Shown here piece after piece: positions 19,688 to 29,812 of a stretch of 60,000 bases of DNA. The stretch is from contig NW_019091412.1 of the NCBI RefSeq assembly GCF_001949145.1, positions 188,001-248,000 on the forward strand. Reading direction: 5' to 3'. Numbering within the stretch: the first letter of the stretch is position 1; each line of letters begins with the position of its first letter. The notes beneath the pieces were generated by a model that saw only the letters and a list, made by a program, of their open reading frames with translations, had not been told where the DNA came from and did not search any database. The position numbers and the translations under genes are program-made. Origin of the DNA: Acanthaster planci. Taxonomy: Eukaryota; Echinodermata; Asteroidea; Valvatida; Acanthasteridae.

Positions 19688-21849
19688 CTAGTGCTGGTTT
19701 ACGAGTTCATGCTCGTCATTCTGTCCTGTTTCTTTGTCCGATTTCACATTCTGCATGATCTCTTTGTGGCACAGGGGGCAGGTGTCTTGGACATAGAGCC
19801 ACTTTCGAAGACACAGGGCGTGGAACAGGTGTTGGCAGGGCGTGATCCTTGCTGTGGTGAGTTCCTGGTAGCAAATGGCACAGACGTCGCTATGCTGCCT
19901 TAGCTGGTCGTCTGTCGCCACGGGTAGACTATTGATCTTGTGCACGGCCATGCGCCGATTCTGGAATTTCTTCCAGCCGTTCTTGCCCAACTGGAAGATG
20001 TTAAAGTAGGCGTGGATGCAGATCATAATTGCGCGAATGATGCCCCCTGACTCGAAGAACAGGATCCACACACCGTTGCCAAAGAGGAAGACACCAAATA
20101 GGAATTCTATCGTACTACCGGTGGCTTTAATGTAGTAAACGTAATCATCTAGATTCTCCCAGAATTGGTCACTGTACGTGTCCAGGAGGAACAGTGTGTA
20201 GATAATGAGGGTGACGGTCACTTTGATGATGAGTTCCAAGCAGAAGGCAGTCACTGCTAGCAACCACGTCCCCACTGCTATGGTCATCCACAGGTAACTG
20301 AGGACTACAGTGGGTATGAGAATGAGCGCAACGGACATGCCCAGTGCACGGCCGTGTTTCCACAGGGAGGCTGTGTGAGATGTGCTGAGCGCCATCATCA
20401 CGTGGTTGAGCATGTTGTGAATGAAGTGCAGCAAGGCTGTGATGAGTAGGATGAAGTTGCGGAAAAGGCGGACAAAGCGCTTCATCGGTTCCAGCCCTGG
20501 CAGTCCTGTCTGGAGGGACAGGATGAAAAAAAGGATGGCTGTGACGGTGCCGATGTGGGCCACCTCGTCCGAGTCTCCGCCCATGAGTCGGTCGGCCCAC
20601 TTGCCGAGGTAGTATGACAAGTACGACACAACGGCCGTCAGACCCAGGACGGCAAGGTTCGAATCGCAACCGTGGGTTGCCAACTCCAGCACTGCCATCC
20701 AGGCAAAGTTCTCATCTGGGTGACTCCCTACAACATGAGTACCATTCAAGGAACCCAGGCTTCTTGCCATCACCCCAGGGAGGACAGCATTGGACACAAA
20801 TGCAAAAAAGATCTGCGCGATGTGTATGGCAAACCGGAGCAGCCAAAAGCTTCGCAGAACGTTGGGCACTTGAAATTCCACCCACGCGTTCTCCAGGAGA
20901 GAATTTAAACCTAGGTTCTGCAGCATGAATCGATAGGTTGTGTACCACAGTGGTACACGCATGACCCCCCACACAATATTGGATACGCATATCGCCGCCA
21001 CCTCTAGCGAAGGAACTAGAACAGATAATGCTTTCAGAGTGTTGACGGTTGTGTAGAGTGGATTGTCTGGAGTGTAATACATCAGGCAGAGTCGAATCAT
21101 CATTGGCGAGATGAAATAGGCGCACATTGCCAGCCAGACAGTCAGGGTGAAGCGCTCTGGCAGAAGAGTGATACAGGCCACGTAAACAAAGGCGTAGAAA
21201 ATCTGCACCAGGACGTAGAGCACAAACTCCATGCTCAACAGGATCTGGACCGGTGTGACTCGCGAGGGCTCCCCGGCATTTGGCACAGACATCAAGACGT
21301 CCCAGTCGGACACCTTCTTGTCCTGATCCACCTTCTGCAGCATGACGCTGTTCCACCAGACCACGCTGGCCAAGGTGCCGATGCACAAGAGGAGGATGTA
21401 GATCTTGAAGAGAGTTCTGGTAGTGAGACAGAACATCATCATGGCCACAAAGAGACCTGCGACAATGACACAGAAAAGATAAATGCCCCACAGACAACAG
21501 TTACATCATCAAATGTCATTTAATGATGATGTGACCTGCTTTTATAAACTCACATAGTACATGTAGCACAGCACGATCCTTAGCGGGATGGCAGCCAAAA
21601 CAGTGTGTATTAATTATTTGCAAAACTGCGAGCTAAGTATGTTTGACTGTCGCTCTTTCAACAGTATCATGTTCTTGTTTTCTTTAACTTACAAATGACT
21701 AAAACAATGCTGCACCACACTGGGTGGTCGACCCCAAACTGTCCCGTGTCAATCCGCAGGTTTAGTATGGCATCGATCAGAAACAAGGAAGGCACCCTCA
21801 GGGCCACGCCCAACACAGCTTGTATTTTCCTCCCAAGCTTGAACATCAT
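19688..21849 (-). CDS. TRC8/RNF139/RNF145-family membrane RING E3 ligase, copy A
   Basis: There are two coding exons, 21849-21693 and 21456-19688, joined in phase 1 (TGT, Cys, spans the junction), giving 641 residues. I start at the tandem ATGs at 21849 because an upstream in-frame ATG (21897) would add only a poorly conserved extension; a pyrimidine-rich tract precedes 21849, so it may also be a splice acceptor. The N-terminus has VALRVPSLFLIDAI, a hallmark of the TRC8 N-terminal domain. About a dozen hydrophobic segments follow. A C3H2C3 RING-H2 at 578-615 (CAIC, CQHLFHALC, CPLC) is preceded by INSLPVATDDQL, as in the family. Family knowledge: these are ER multi-pass ligases tied to sterol sensing and ER-associated degradation. 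Length (human RNF139 is 664) and the single early intron fit. Whether it is orthologous to RNF139 or RNF145 cannot be settled here. Confidence 0.9.
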
Positions 21850-22229
21850 CTTGTCGTATGGGTATTGGAGAAGATAGTAGAAGAGTTGGTGCATCATTAC
21901 TTGGCTGGACGAGGAAGGGCTGTGTGGAAGTCCATTCCAAAATGGGCAGCAGATGACTACACCAGAAACTGAGCAACACAGAGCGAATCAATGTTGAGTT
22001 AATCAAGCATGTCTGTTCCCACATTTTCCCACAACTTGACTACTTACTAGCATGGCATCCTTGGGTTATTCTGTGACTCTGGGAAATGTCCACAATTTTG
22101 TCTGTTATCTTTAGCATGGAGTTACACTCAAGCTCGGCAAATATACTAATTGTTATTCTAAACTGTCATGGCTGTGTTGGCAAGTGCTGCATAACACAAA
22201 TCATAACAGGCCTTTACTGATTTATAATT

Positions 22230-22586
22230 GTTACGCTCCAACTATAGCGTAAGTCCCAACTATAGCTGGGACAGTCCCAACTGTAGTGCTGCAGTTGGGC
22301 TGGCCCAACTATTGTTGACCAGTGTCTGTGGGAAATGTCTCGACATTATCCAAGTCAATGTGTCTCACACTTGACACAATTATCTGTTAATTAATACACT
22401 TTATCTGTTCATCTAGCCCTATGACCAATGACATGACATTTGTAAACAATGACTTTGGCACATGCTGGGCACTTCGTGCACACAGGACCTCTCTGCTGTT
22501 GTTGGGCTGGCCCAACTGTAGCACTCTAGTTGGGACGGGACCAACTATAGTTTGGACTGATGCTATAGTCATAGTTGGGGCGTAAC
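22230..22586. mobile_element. MITE with about 80-bp terminal inverted repeats and a 6-bp target duplication
   Basis: The left end, from 22230 (GTTACGCTCCAACTATAG), mirrors the right end, which finishes at 22586 (CTATAGTCATAGTTGGGGCG then TAAC). The imperfect arms are about 22230-22309 and 22501-22586, and each contains GTTGGGCTGGCCCAAC. The element is directly flanked by ATAATT at 22224-22229 and 22587-22592, a convincing target-site duplication. It has no coding capacity. Motifs of the type CCCAACTATAG recur inside both arms as sub-repeats. It sits between the two divergent TRC8-like genes. Confidence 0.85.
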
Positions 22587-22638
22587 ATAATTACATGTAT
22601 CACAAGGCGCAAAAAGTCAAAGAAAGAATTCCAACTAC

Positions 22639-22690
22639 CCTGAATATCGACACCACCAATTTTCCCCTCACGTGATGTGTTAGTAGTCGT
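22639..22690 (-). other. Possible 5' non-coding exon of TRC8-like copy A
   Basis: On the minus strand a good acceptor (TTTATCGCTTTCAG) precedes 22690 and a donor (CAGG/GTAGTT) follows 22639, giving a 52-nt exon without an ATG. It lies 790 nt upstream of the copy A start and could be a 5' UTR exon. It is unproven. Confidence 0.3.
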
Positions 22691-23207
22691 CTGAAAGCGA
22701 TAAAATGTCCCCAAAAGTCAAATATGGCAGTAGAAATATTGAAGTATTCAGTTAGAAAATACTTTAAAGTTTTCAGAACAATCTCCTAGGGTTTATGCAC
22801 AGGGTTTCAAACATGTCAAGTGACATCCTTGTATGGAATTCTTTCTCCAGTCATGCCAGTGCAATGTGTTCCTTCCTCCATGGTGCAATAGACCTACCAT
22901 GGCTACACCTTGTCTAATGCAGCTGGGCAGTATCATTACTAATCAATGTGTTATCAACATGAACCGATAAGCATGCTCCACTGTCCGGACTGTCAATGTC
23001 CTAATTGTTGTTGTATCCACCGTTCTAGCACTATCTGCCTTACATCACACCATGACGTACGTCCTTTGTTTCCTTGCTCTATGGTCACATGGTACAGGTC
23101 TAAAATCCTGTGCTATGCCTACGGCCTCCGACAGTCATGGCAATGCTATGTGCGAATTCGTCATGTTCGTTCATGCCAGTGCCTCCATGGTGCCAGTCTG
23201 TCGAAAC

Positions 23208-23233
23208 ATGGAGGAAGGAATTCCTTCCTCCAT
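23208..23233. repeat. Perfect 26-bp palindrome
   Basis: ATGGAGGAAGGAA (23208-23220) is followed immediately by its reverse complement (23221-23233). Similar CTCCATGG and TTCCTTCCTCCAT fragments recur nearby (for example 22869-22883 and 23181-23190), so the palindrome may be a remnant of a local inverted duplication. Confidence 0.85.
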
Positions 23234-23452
23234 CATGTCGCCCTCCATGGTCAAAAACATGCCTCAGAAAAAGTCCAACTGCTTACCAAATTAAACACGT
23301 TACAGCTTCACATGGCAATGTAAAACGAACCGATAAAGCAGTATACACTAAAGTCATACAGGTGTTTAACTGTAAACTAAAACCGACTTATTACAAACCT
23401 CCGCGAGCATGACGAGTGCTAGCAGCAGGCCTACAGTAGGTACTTCCCGAAT

Positions 23453-23472
23453 GCGAAATTTCGAAATTTCGC
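23453..23472. repeat. Perfect 20-bp palindrome
   Basis: GCGAAATTTCGAAATTTCGC is its own reverse complement and contains overlapping CGAAATTTCG units. It lies in the CpG-richer part of the divergent promoter region and may be a binding site for a dimeric factor. Confidence 0.8.
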
Positions 23473-24017
23473 CACGGTTTTCTGGTCTGGTCTCCTGGCC
23501 CACATTGGTCTGTTCAACGTGCACTTTGAAGCAAAGCTTTGAAGGGTGTCAGACGGATCGGCCCATAAGCGCCTTGCCTCGCCAGTGACGTTGCGTCCGC
23601 CTTTATTTTGTCTGTGCAATCAAAACCTGTAAATAATCTGCAGCTGGAAATATGATAAGATCAATGCGTTTGTAAAATTGTATATTTTATGGTTGTATAA
23701 ACCGTTTAAGAAAAAGAGGTATAGCTTCATGTCGATTTTTCTTTCTTTTTTAATTTAAGAAAAAAAGGAAAATGGTGACTACGTGCATGCATAGTTTTGG
23801 TGTTTGCTACGTGCAGTGAAAGGGCGCAATCGCGGCAATAAAAGTAGGTCAATGAACTTTCTTCTTTCACAAGAACTTATTGTCTCTTGAGACCAGCGGC
23901 AGCGGTCATCAATGGGGAGGAATATACCAAGAATTTACACACATATCGCCATTTGAACGCGTGTGTGAATAACATTACATTCCCTGACTCGTAGAGAGGG
24001 CTTTTAACCAACGGAAA

Positions 24018-26151
24018 ATGGAAATCAGCCAGCTCAATCTCCGCATTTGGCGGTTTTCAAACGTGGTTCTTCGTCTGCCGAGCGTCTTCATACTGGAGGC
24101 TATTCATCAGTCGAGACGGTCCAAGTCTCGCCTCAGTGGCTCGACCGAGAGCCTGGCCAGCCATTGGGGGCTGGAACCGGAGACGGTGACGATTGGATCG
24201 CAATATCTGGGTAGGCTTTTGTTTAGTTGTGTTGTTATTTTTGTAGTGTTGTAAATTTCATCTGACATGTCTGAAGACGGCTAAACCAAAAGTAAGTAGA
24301 CTTCTAGCCATGACTGTGGCACAAACGAAATCCTCCACAGCAAGTTCCAAAACATTTGTTTGGAACATGTAAAGAAACTCTAAGGTCTGTTAAACAGGGA
24401 ACGCATAAGTAGGCATAAAGGTCGCAACTCTTCGCGGTAATTTAATTCACTTCTTTCAGTGTTTGCCTCTTTTTAGTAGATTTTATTGATATTTTCTTTT
24501 GTTGGTTTCACTTTCAGGTTACTTCGTTGTGTTTCTCTTGCATGCTTTACCCCTGAGAATGCTGATCAAGCTCTACAAGTTCATTGTTGTTGGTCTCATG
24601 CTTCTGGCTGCCCATCTTCTCTCTGCGTACTCCCTGTCTGTCAGAGCTACAGACTCCCACAGCTCCTTCCCATCAGCTGTGACGTTTGCTCTCGCTCAAG
24701 GGGTCATCAGCCTCATGTGTGCACAGCTAATGGGGACGAAGCACGTGTGGGCCTTCGCTGCATACGTGCTTCCTCAGATTGCCAACCTGAGCGGTCTACC
24801 GTTGGACGCCCAAAAGTTGGCTCATGGCGTGGCCCAAGCTGTCACGCTGGCTGAGGTCAGTGTCTTCACGCTGAGACACGTTCTTGTGCCATACCGGCTG
24901 GCCTTGATTGGATACAAGACACTTCAAGAGTACGTCGAACTCTATGGCATCATCAGTGTCATCTTTGCCTTGTACAATCGCTTCTTTGTGCCGATGCTGT
25001 ATCTCATTTTCTGGCTGGTGCTATTTGCCCATCGGCTCTACGTGTACTACTCAACAAAGGACCATAAAATTTTTGGGGAGCGCTGGGCGTTGGTGATCTT
25101 TGCAGCTATCGCGGACTGTTGTGAAAGCCCTTGGAGTTTGCTTGGTCTGTGCTACACAGTGTCCTACACGGCCTTCCTAGTGCTGCTTCTGTGCAAGATG
25201 TATCTCAAAGGTTTCAACAGCCTGGGAGGAGAGACCTTCCTCCATCGTGGCTGGACGGAAGGCATCACTGTGATGCTGCTCGCCATGGAAACCGGTCTCC
25301 TGGAGCTGAAGAAGCTGGAGAGAATCCTGCTCCTGAGTGTGCTAATGTACATTGCTCTGTCATCAACCATCCAGTCAGTGTACGAGATCTTAGACCCTGT
25401 GCTGCTGGCATTAGCTGCATCCAATGACCGTAGCCCTTGGAAACATTTCAAGGCATTGAGCATGTGCTTGGCTTTGATGGCCACGCCTCTTTACCTGAGC
25501 TACATGCTTTTCGCCATGTTCGAAGCAGAACTGTGGCTGATGATCATTGTGTCAAGCTGTCTGCTCACCACTGTCCAGACATTTGGTTCATTGACCATCT
25601 ACCTACTCTTTATGGCAGATCATCGGCGCTCCACATCTTGGGAGAGCTTGGACGACGTGGTGTATGGCATACACGCCATGTGTCATGTCCTGGAGTTCGG
25701 CATCGCGCTCTCGGTACTCTTCTACGGCGGCATGGAGTCCTTTCATCGCGACTACAATCTGCTTGGGGCAGCCGTCATCCTCGTCCATTGCTACTTTAAC
25801 GTCCTCCAACGAGCCCAAGCCGGTTGGCAGAGTTTCCTCCACCGCAGGGATGCGGTCCGTAAGATCAAGTCATTGCCCACGGCTACCCAAGAGGAGCTAT
25901 CCTCCCTCCGCGACGTCTGTGCCATCTGTTTTGAGGAGATGGCATTTGCCAAGGTGACTCCCTGCAGACACTACTTTCACAGCGTCTGCCTGCGGCGGTG
26001 GCTGTACGTGCAGGACAAGTGTCCGCTGTGCCACAAGACCATCATACCAGAGATGCCCAAGCCATCTAATGGAGGTGGAGACCCGGAAGAGGAGTTACCA
26101 CGGCAACCACATCAGGATCTTGGACAAGGAGATGCTATGATGGCACTTTAG
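24018..26151 (+). CDS. TRC8/RNF139/RNF145-family membrane RING E3 ligase, copy B
   Basis: There are two exons, 24018-24210 and 24518-26151, joined in phase 1 (Gly), giving 608 residues. The N-terminus has VVLRLPSVFILEAI, aligned with VALRVPSLFLIDAI in copy A. The intron falls in the same phase and a similar place. Many membrane-spanning stretches follow, then IKSLPTATQEEL and a C3H2C3 RING-H2 at 532-569 (CAIC, CRHYFHSVC, CPLC). The tail after the RING is Pro/Gly/Glu-rich. Expected role: an ER multi-pass ubiquitin ligase, as in TRC8. It lies head to head with copy A and probably arose by an old inverted duplication; outside the ends and the RING the two proteins differ a good deal. AATAAA at 26419 ends the transcript. 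Confidence 0.9.
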
Positions 26152-26418
26152 TAACCAATCCATCAACATGCCTTTCATGCATTTTCATACAAATTTACTT
26201 TTTAAATTTTCACCTGAAGCTCTGTGTACTTCTGAAATGAATGTGAGAAAAATCAGGTCATTTGATCAGTGTGTACCAAACAATTAATGGGTACAGTTAG
26301 CATGTTTGAATTTGTCTAACTTGTTTTGATGATCAGTTGTATCTACGAGGAAAAAAGATTCCTTCATTTTGTTTTGTTCTTTCTTCTATAAAATCATGAG
26401 CATTTCATTTATTCTTTC

Positions 26419-26424
26419 AATAAA
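26419..26424 (+). terminator. Polyadenylation signal AATAAA
   Basis: It is 268 nt after the stop of TRC8-like copy B and is the likely main 3' end. Confidence 0.65.
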
Positions 26425-27793
26425 CTTGAATGGATGATTGACAGCAGGTTCTTGTCTGATTCCAAACATTATAATTGCCAGAGTGTATATATCGACAAAC
26501 TTTATCGATTGTCAAAAGTATGATTTTATTTTCTTCATCAGGAAAAGCTGTGCCTGTTGTATGTATTGCCATTAAGTTCAGCAAAGATTTTTTTTATTTT
26601 GTAAAGTTTTTCCAGCACATTTGCCAACAATGCCAAGTGCTATGCCAGTAACAGTGTACTCGATGCATGTGTGAACCTGCATGAATTGGTACAGTCTTCT
26701 TTTACAGCTGAAAAATTATTTCCTAACTTGAAATTTGGTTGTAAAAGAAAGTACACTTTGCCAGTTAATTGAAACGGTCAGGTGGACGGAATTTGGGCAA
26801 GTCTTGCCCCAAATTGGGCGTTGGAAGCTTTGGGAACAAGTTAAGTGGTCCATGTCGTAAAATATAGATCTGTTACAGTATTACATTTATAACAGGTTTG
26901 TTAAGGACCAAACCATAATTATTGTTATTATATGAGGCAATAGTTTTCATTGCTATTGAGTCTTAGACCCTTGTGTCCTTCAAAATTCATCATGGAGTTT
27001 TGGAGAATTTTGCAGGATTGAGAAAGGTCGGGCTATCATGAACAGTGGATGATGTAGGAGGACTTTGGAATATGCACTTGGTGGGCTAGTTTCAAATATC
27101 CACATCTAGCTAGTCTTGATATGGGAACACCACTTGCGTGGTCAACCACTTGTCTCATCAGCACCTGAAAATTGGATACATGCTCCCATGCAATTTTGTC
27201 GAACTTGTTTGCTAACACTTAGACTTAGGGAGGCAAAGATCCCCCTAACTTTATATTTGAAAAAGAAAAAGACAAGAAGCTGCCTTTCATCGGTGGAATA
27301 TTCTAAAAGGCTCTCAATAATAATGCTGAAGGACTTGCATGTTTTATAGACCTTTAGGTTTAGTGTCAACTATTTCAAATCACATTCCAACATCATGTCA
27401 CATGCTGTAAAAATGCCCAGAATCTTGACCAACTGTTTTACGCTGGTAGCTTCATGATGATTATGATTTATTTAGGTGTTGCAAGCTGAAAGCTTCCTGT
27501 CATTTGGGCGTCACACTTGTGCTTGTACATTTTAAAGCTAAAGTTAAAACTTGGCATGTTTTTTTCCCATCACTGTCAACTCCATTTTTGTTGCCAAATT
27601 GCTTTGGGTCTGTTTGTGTTGGCAGACTTCAAATCCCTGTGCAAAGTGCATTGCCATTTTGGTTGTAACACGTTATGTTCAAAGCCGTCAAAGGTGACCA
27701 GTTCAGTGAGGATTTCCATGTCTGTTTTGTCACTGTTCACTCACGGTGCAAATTCCAAAGTTGTAAGAGATCATTCACCTGTGTACAGACAAA

Positions 27794-27945
27794 CTTTGAT
27801 CAGTCTTTAAGATTCAACCTCCGTGTCTTCATACTGCCAATGCAGTGCTTGTGCACTCGCTTTGATCAGTTTTTAAGATTCAACCTCCGTGTCTTCATAC
27901 TGCCAATGCAGTGCTTGTGCACTCGCTTTGATCAGTTTTTAGTCC
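27794..27945. repeat. 66-bp tandem duplication (about 2.2 copies)
   Basis: A 66-bp unit starting CTTTGATCAG begins at 27794, 27860 and 27926; the third copy is only partial. The first two differ by very few bases, so the duplication is recent. Confidence 0.9.
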
Positions 27946-29230
27946 TTTTGACAGTTACTTTAAGTAAACTTGGCCTGTCCATGCACAAAAATCAATATTT
28001 TGTTTACTCCTGACTACATGTATGATAAATTCAACATCATGTTGATTAGAACAAACACACCACGAGGTATGACACCATTCAACATACTGTCTGGTTGCTT
28101 GTTTAATTGCAATTTTATTTGTAAGAATGTTCAAACATACACGTTTGTCTAATAACAGCATACTTCACCTTTTTTTGTTGGGTTCACTTAGTATTAGTTT
28201 TATACAACTTTTTATTGCCTTTAAGGCTCTTTAGATTAAAATCAAATTCCACTTTTTGTTTACAACTTCAAGCACTGCTCACATACGCAATGCATTTTGC
28301 ATGTACATGTTCAATGGAGTACCAAGGGTAGATGGAGCATCTGTAAAGCCAGATGTAAATGACAGTGGTTGTCGTGTTATTAGATTGATCCTTTAAACCC
28401 TGCCCCCTTGTGTTAGGACCAATCACAGCTGCGATTTATGTCCGACATGCATGCACAAAAATTTGACATGCGTGCCCACGTGTATGATGCCCGTGGATGG
28501 AACATGCAGTGTGGCATTGGGGAAGAATGTGTTGTCAAGTGCCCATGTGCACAGTGGGCGGGGCTTAATGGATTGGGCTTTAATAAAAATGTCCATGGGC
28601 CATTTGTCTTTGTCCGAGACGTCCGCCTCACCACTAGCTGCAGAATGATTTCTAAATGTTTTACCGTGGGAACCAAACAAAAGTACTGTAGTCCTAAAGT
28701 ACAGGCTTGGGCTTACACAAAGCTGGTTGGTCGCAGCTCGGGAGAGTTAATTCATGAAAATTAAGCAGGAAGCCACTATCATTGACGAAGCTGAGGTTTT
28801 GGAAAAGGACCAGGTTTAACACATGTTGTTATGTCAGTGCTACATGTAAAAGGCCCTCACTGATAAAGTGCATTGAAACGTTCTTATTGAAAAATATTAT
28901 TGTAAACATGAAATCAAGCAAGAAAATGTGTTGATATTTATGTAAATACTTGTATATTGGCCCAAGAAGACTAGTTTAACCAAGTCATGTAGTTTGTTTC
29001 AATACGAGATTCCTTTCATGCTTAGAGTAAAGCCCTAAGAATATTTTCCCAAATTACATTTTTGCTGTAATGGCCTTTTAGCATTTGGAATGACATGTAC
29101 ATCGACAGACAGCACATTCATTTCATTCTGTCCAATCATGTTGCATTTAAAAGGATCTCTTGCGATTGTGTTCATCCCCGACACTGTGTAAGTTTATGTC
29201 TAATTGAAATCGTTAAATTTGTGCAATATA

Positions 29231-29236
29231 AATAAA
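29231..29236 (+). terminator. Plus-strand AATAAA in a convergent intergenic region
   Basis: This AATAAA has no identified coding exon nearby. It may end a long alternative 3' UTR of TRC8-like copy B or a non-coding transcript. Confidence 0.3.
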
Positions 29237-29390
29237 GGTGGCAATGCAATGAAATTCTGAAATTCTTGGCCGAGTGGTTTTGTCATTCCGAAGTCAATAA
29301 CCCAAGATAAAATCTGACATACACCGTCCTCTACTTTACCAGCCCTTACAGTATAGGACAAGCTTTGGAAGTTAGTGAAACAAACGAAGT

Positions 29391-29396
29391 TTTATT
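29391..29396 (-). terminator. Polyadenylation signal (AATAAA on the minus strand) of glutaredoxin-3
   Basis: TTTATT on the plus strand, about 420 nt past the glutaredoxin-3 stop on the minus strand, is the likely 3' end of that transcript. Confidence 0.55.
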
Positions 29397-29812
29397 GTAT
29401 CTTTTACAAAACAGAAATAAAGTACTTTTAAACGAAATTCTACTTTTAGAAGGATGCGAAATTCCCAAATGCTGAAAGTGGAAGTAACAATCTACAATTG
29501 TCTCAAGAAATTAAAACTTACAAATATTCTTTTGAAAACTCTCTGTCCTGCCGTTTCCCAACTTCTTATCTGCAGGGATTTGACTCCAAGCTCAAATAGT
29601 TGCTGGACGGTGGTAGAGGACTCTTGATGTGCAACACAAATTTATGAGGCTGAATGGAACAACTGGACTTGAGTGACACTCCGATGATATCAGGCTCAGA
29701 TCCCCAATCCAAGAAGTGTTACTCACTTGAGTCAACAGTTGAGCCTGATAAGACCTTTGTAATGTCCATCTGCTATTACACCAAAGTTCAACGTTCAAAC
29801 ATCTTGCAACAA

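Larger units (their letters stand above)
21850..24017. promoter_or_regulatory. Divergent intergenic region between the two TRC8-like genes
   Basis: About 2.2 kb separates the two starts. It holds the MITE (22230-22586), a possible 52-nt 5' exon for copy A, and two perfect palindromes. CpG density rises around 23400-23640 (next to a 20-bp palindrome) and just before 24018. It may act as a shared bidirectional promoter. Confidence 0.45.
26425..29390. other. Intergenic or extended 3' UTR, convergent gene ends
   Basis: I see no exon. A second plus-strand AATAAA lies at 29231-29236, so a long alternative 3' UTR of copy B or a non-coding transcript could end there, close to the convergent glutaredoxin-3 3' end. 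The 66-bp tandem duplication at 27794 is the only repeat noted. Confidence 0.45.

Noticed and set aside
20169-21497. Long minus-strand frames of 166 and 261 codons overlapping TRC8-like copy A
   Set aside because: They are out-of-frame shadows of the real membrane RING protein.
27700-27960. CRISPR-like repeat
   Set aside because: The 66-bp units are directly adjacent with no spacers, and this is an animal genome.
27675-28013. 112-codon frame running through the 66-bp tandem repeat
   Set aside because: The frame is kept open by the duplication itself; the repeat unit is a multiple of 3. No other coding evidence.
28438-28764. 108-codon plus-strand frame with several Cys and Met
   Set aside because: No splice context, no domain and no continuation. 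It is likely chance in the intergenic region.
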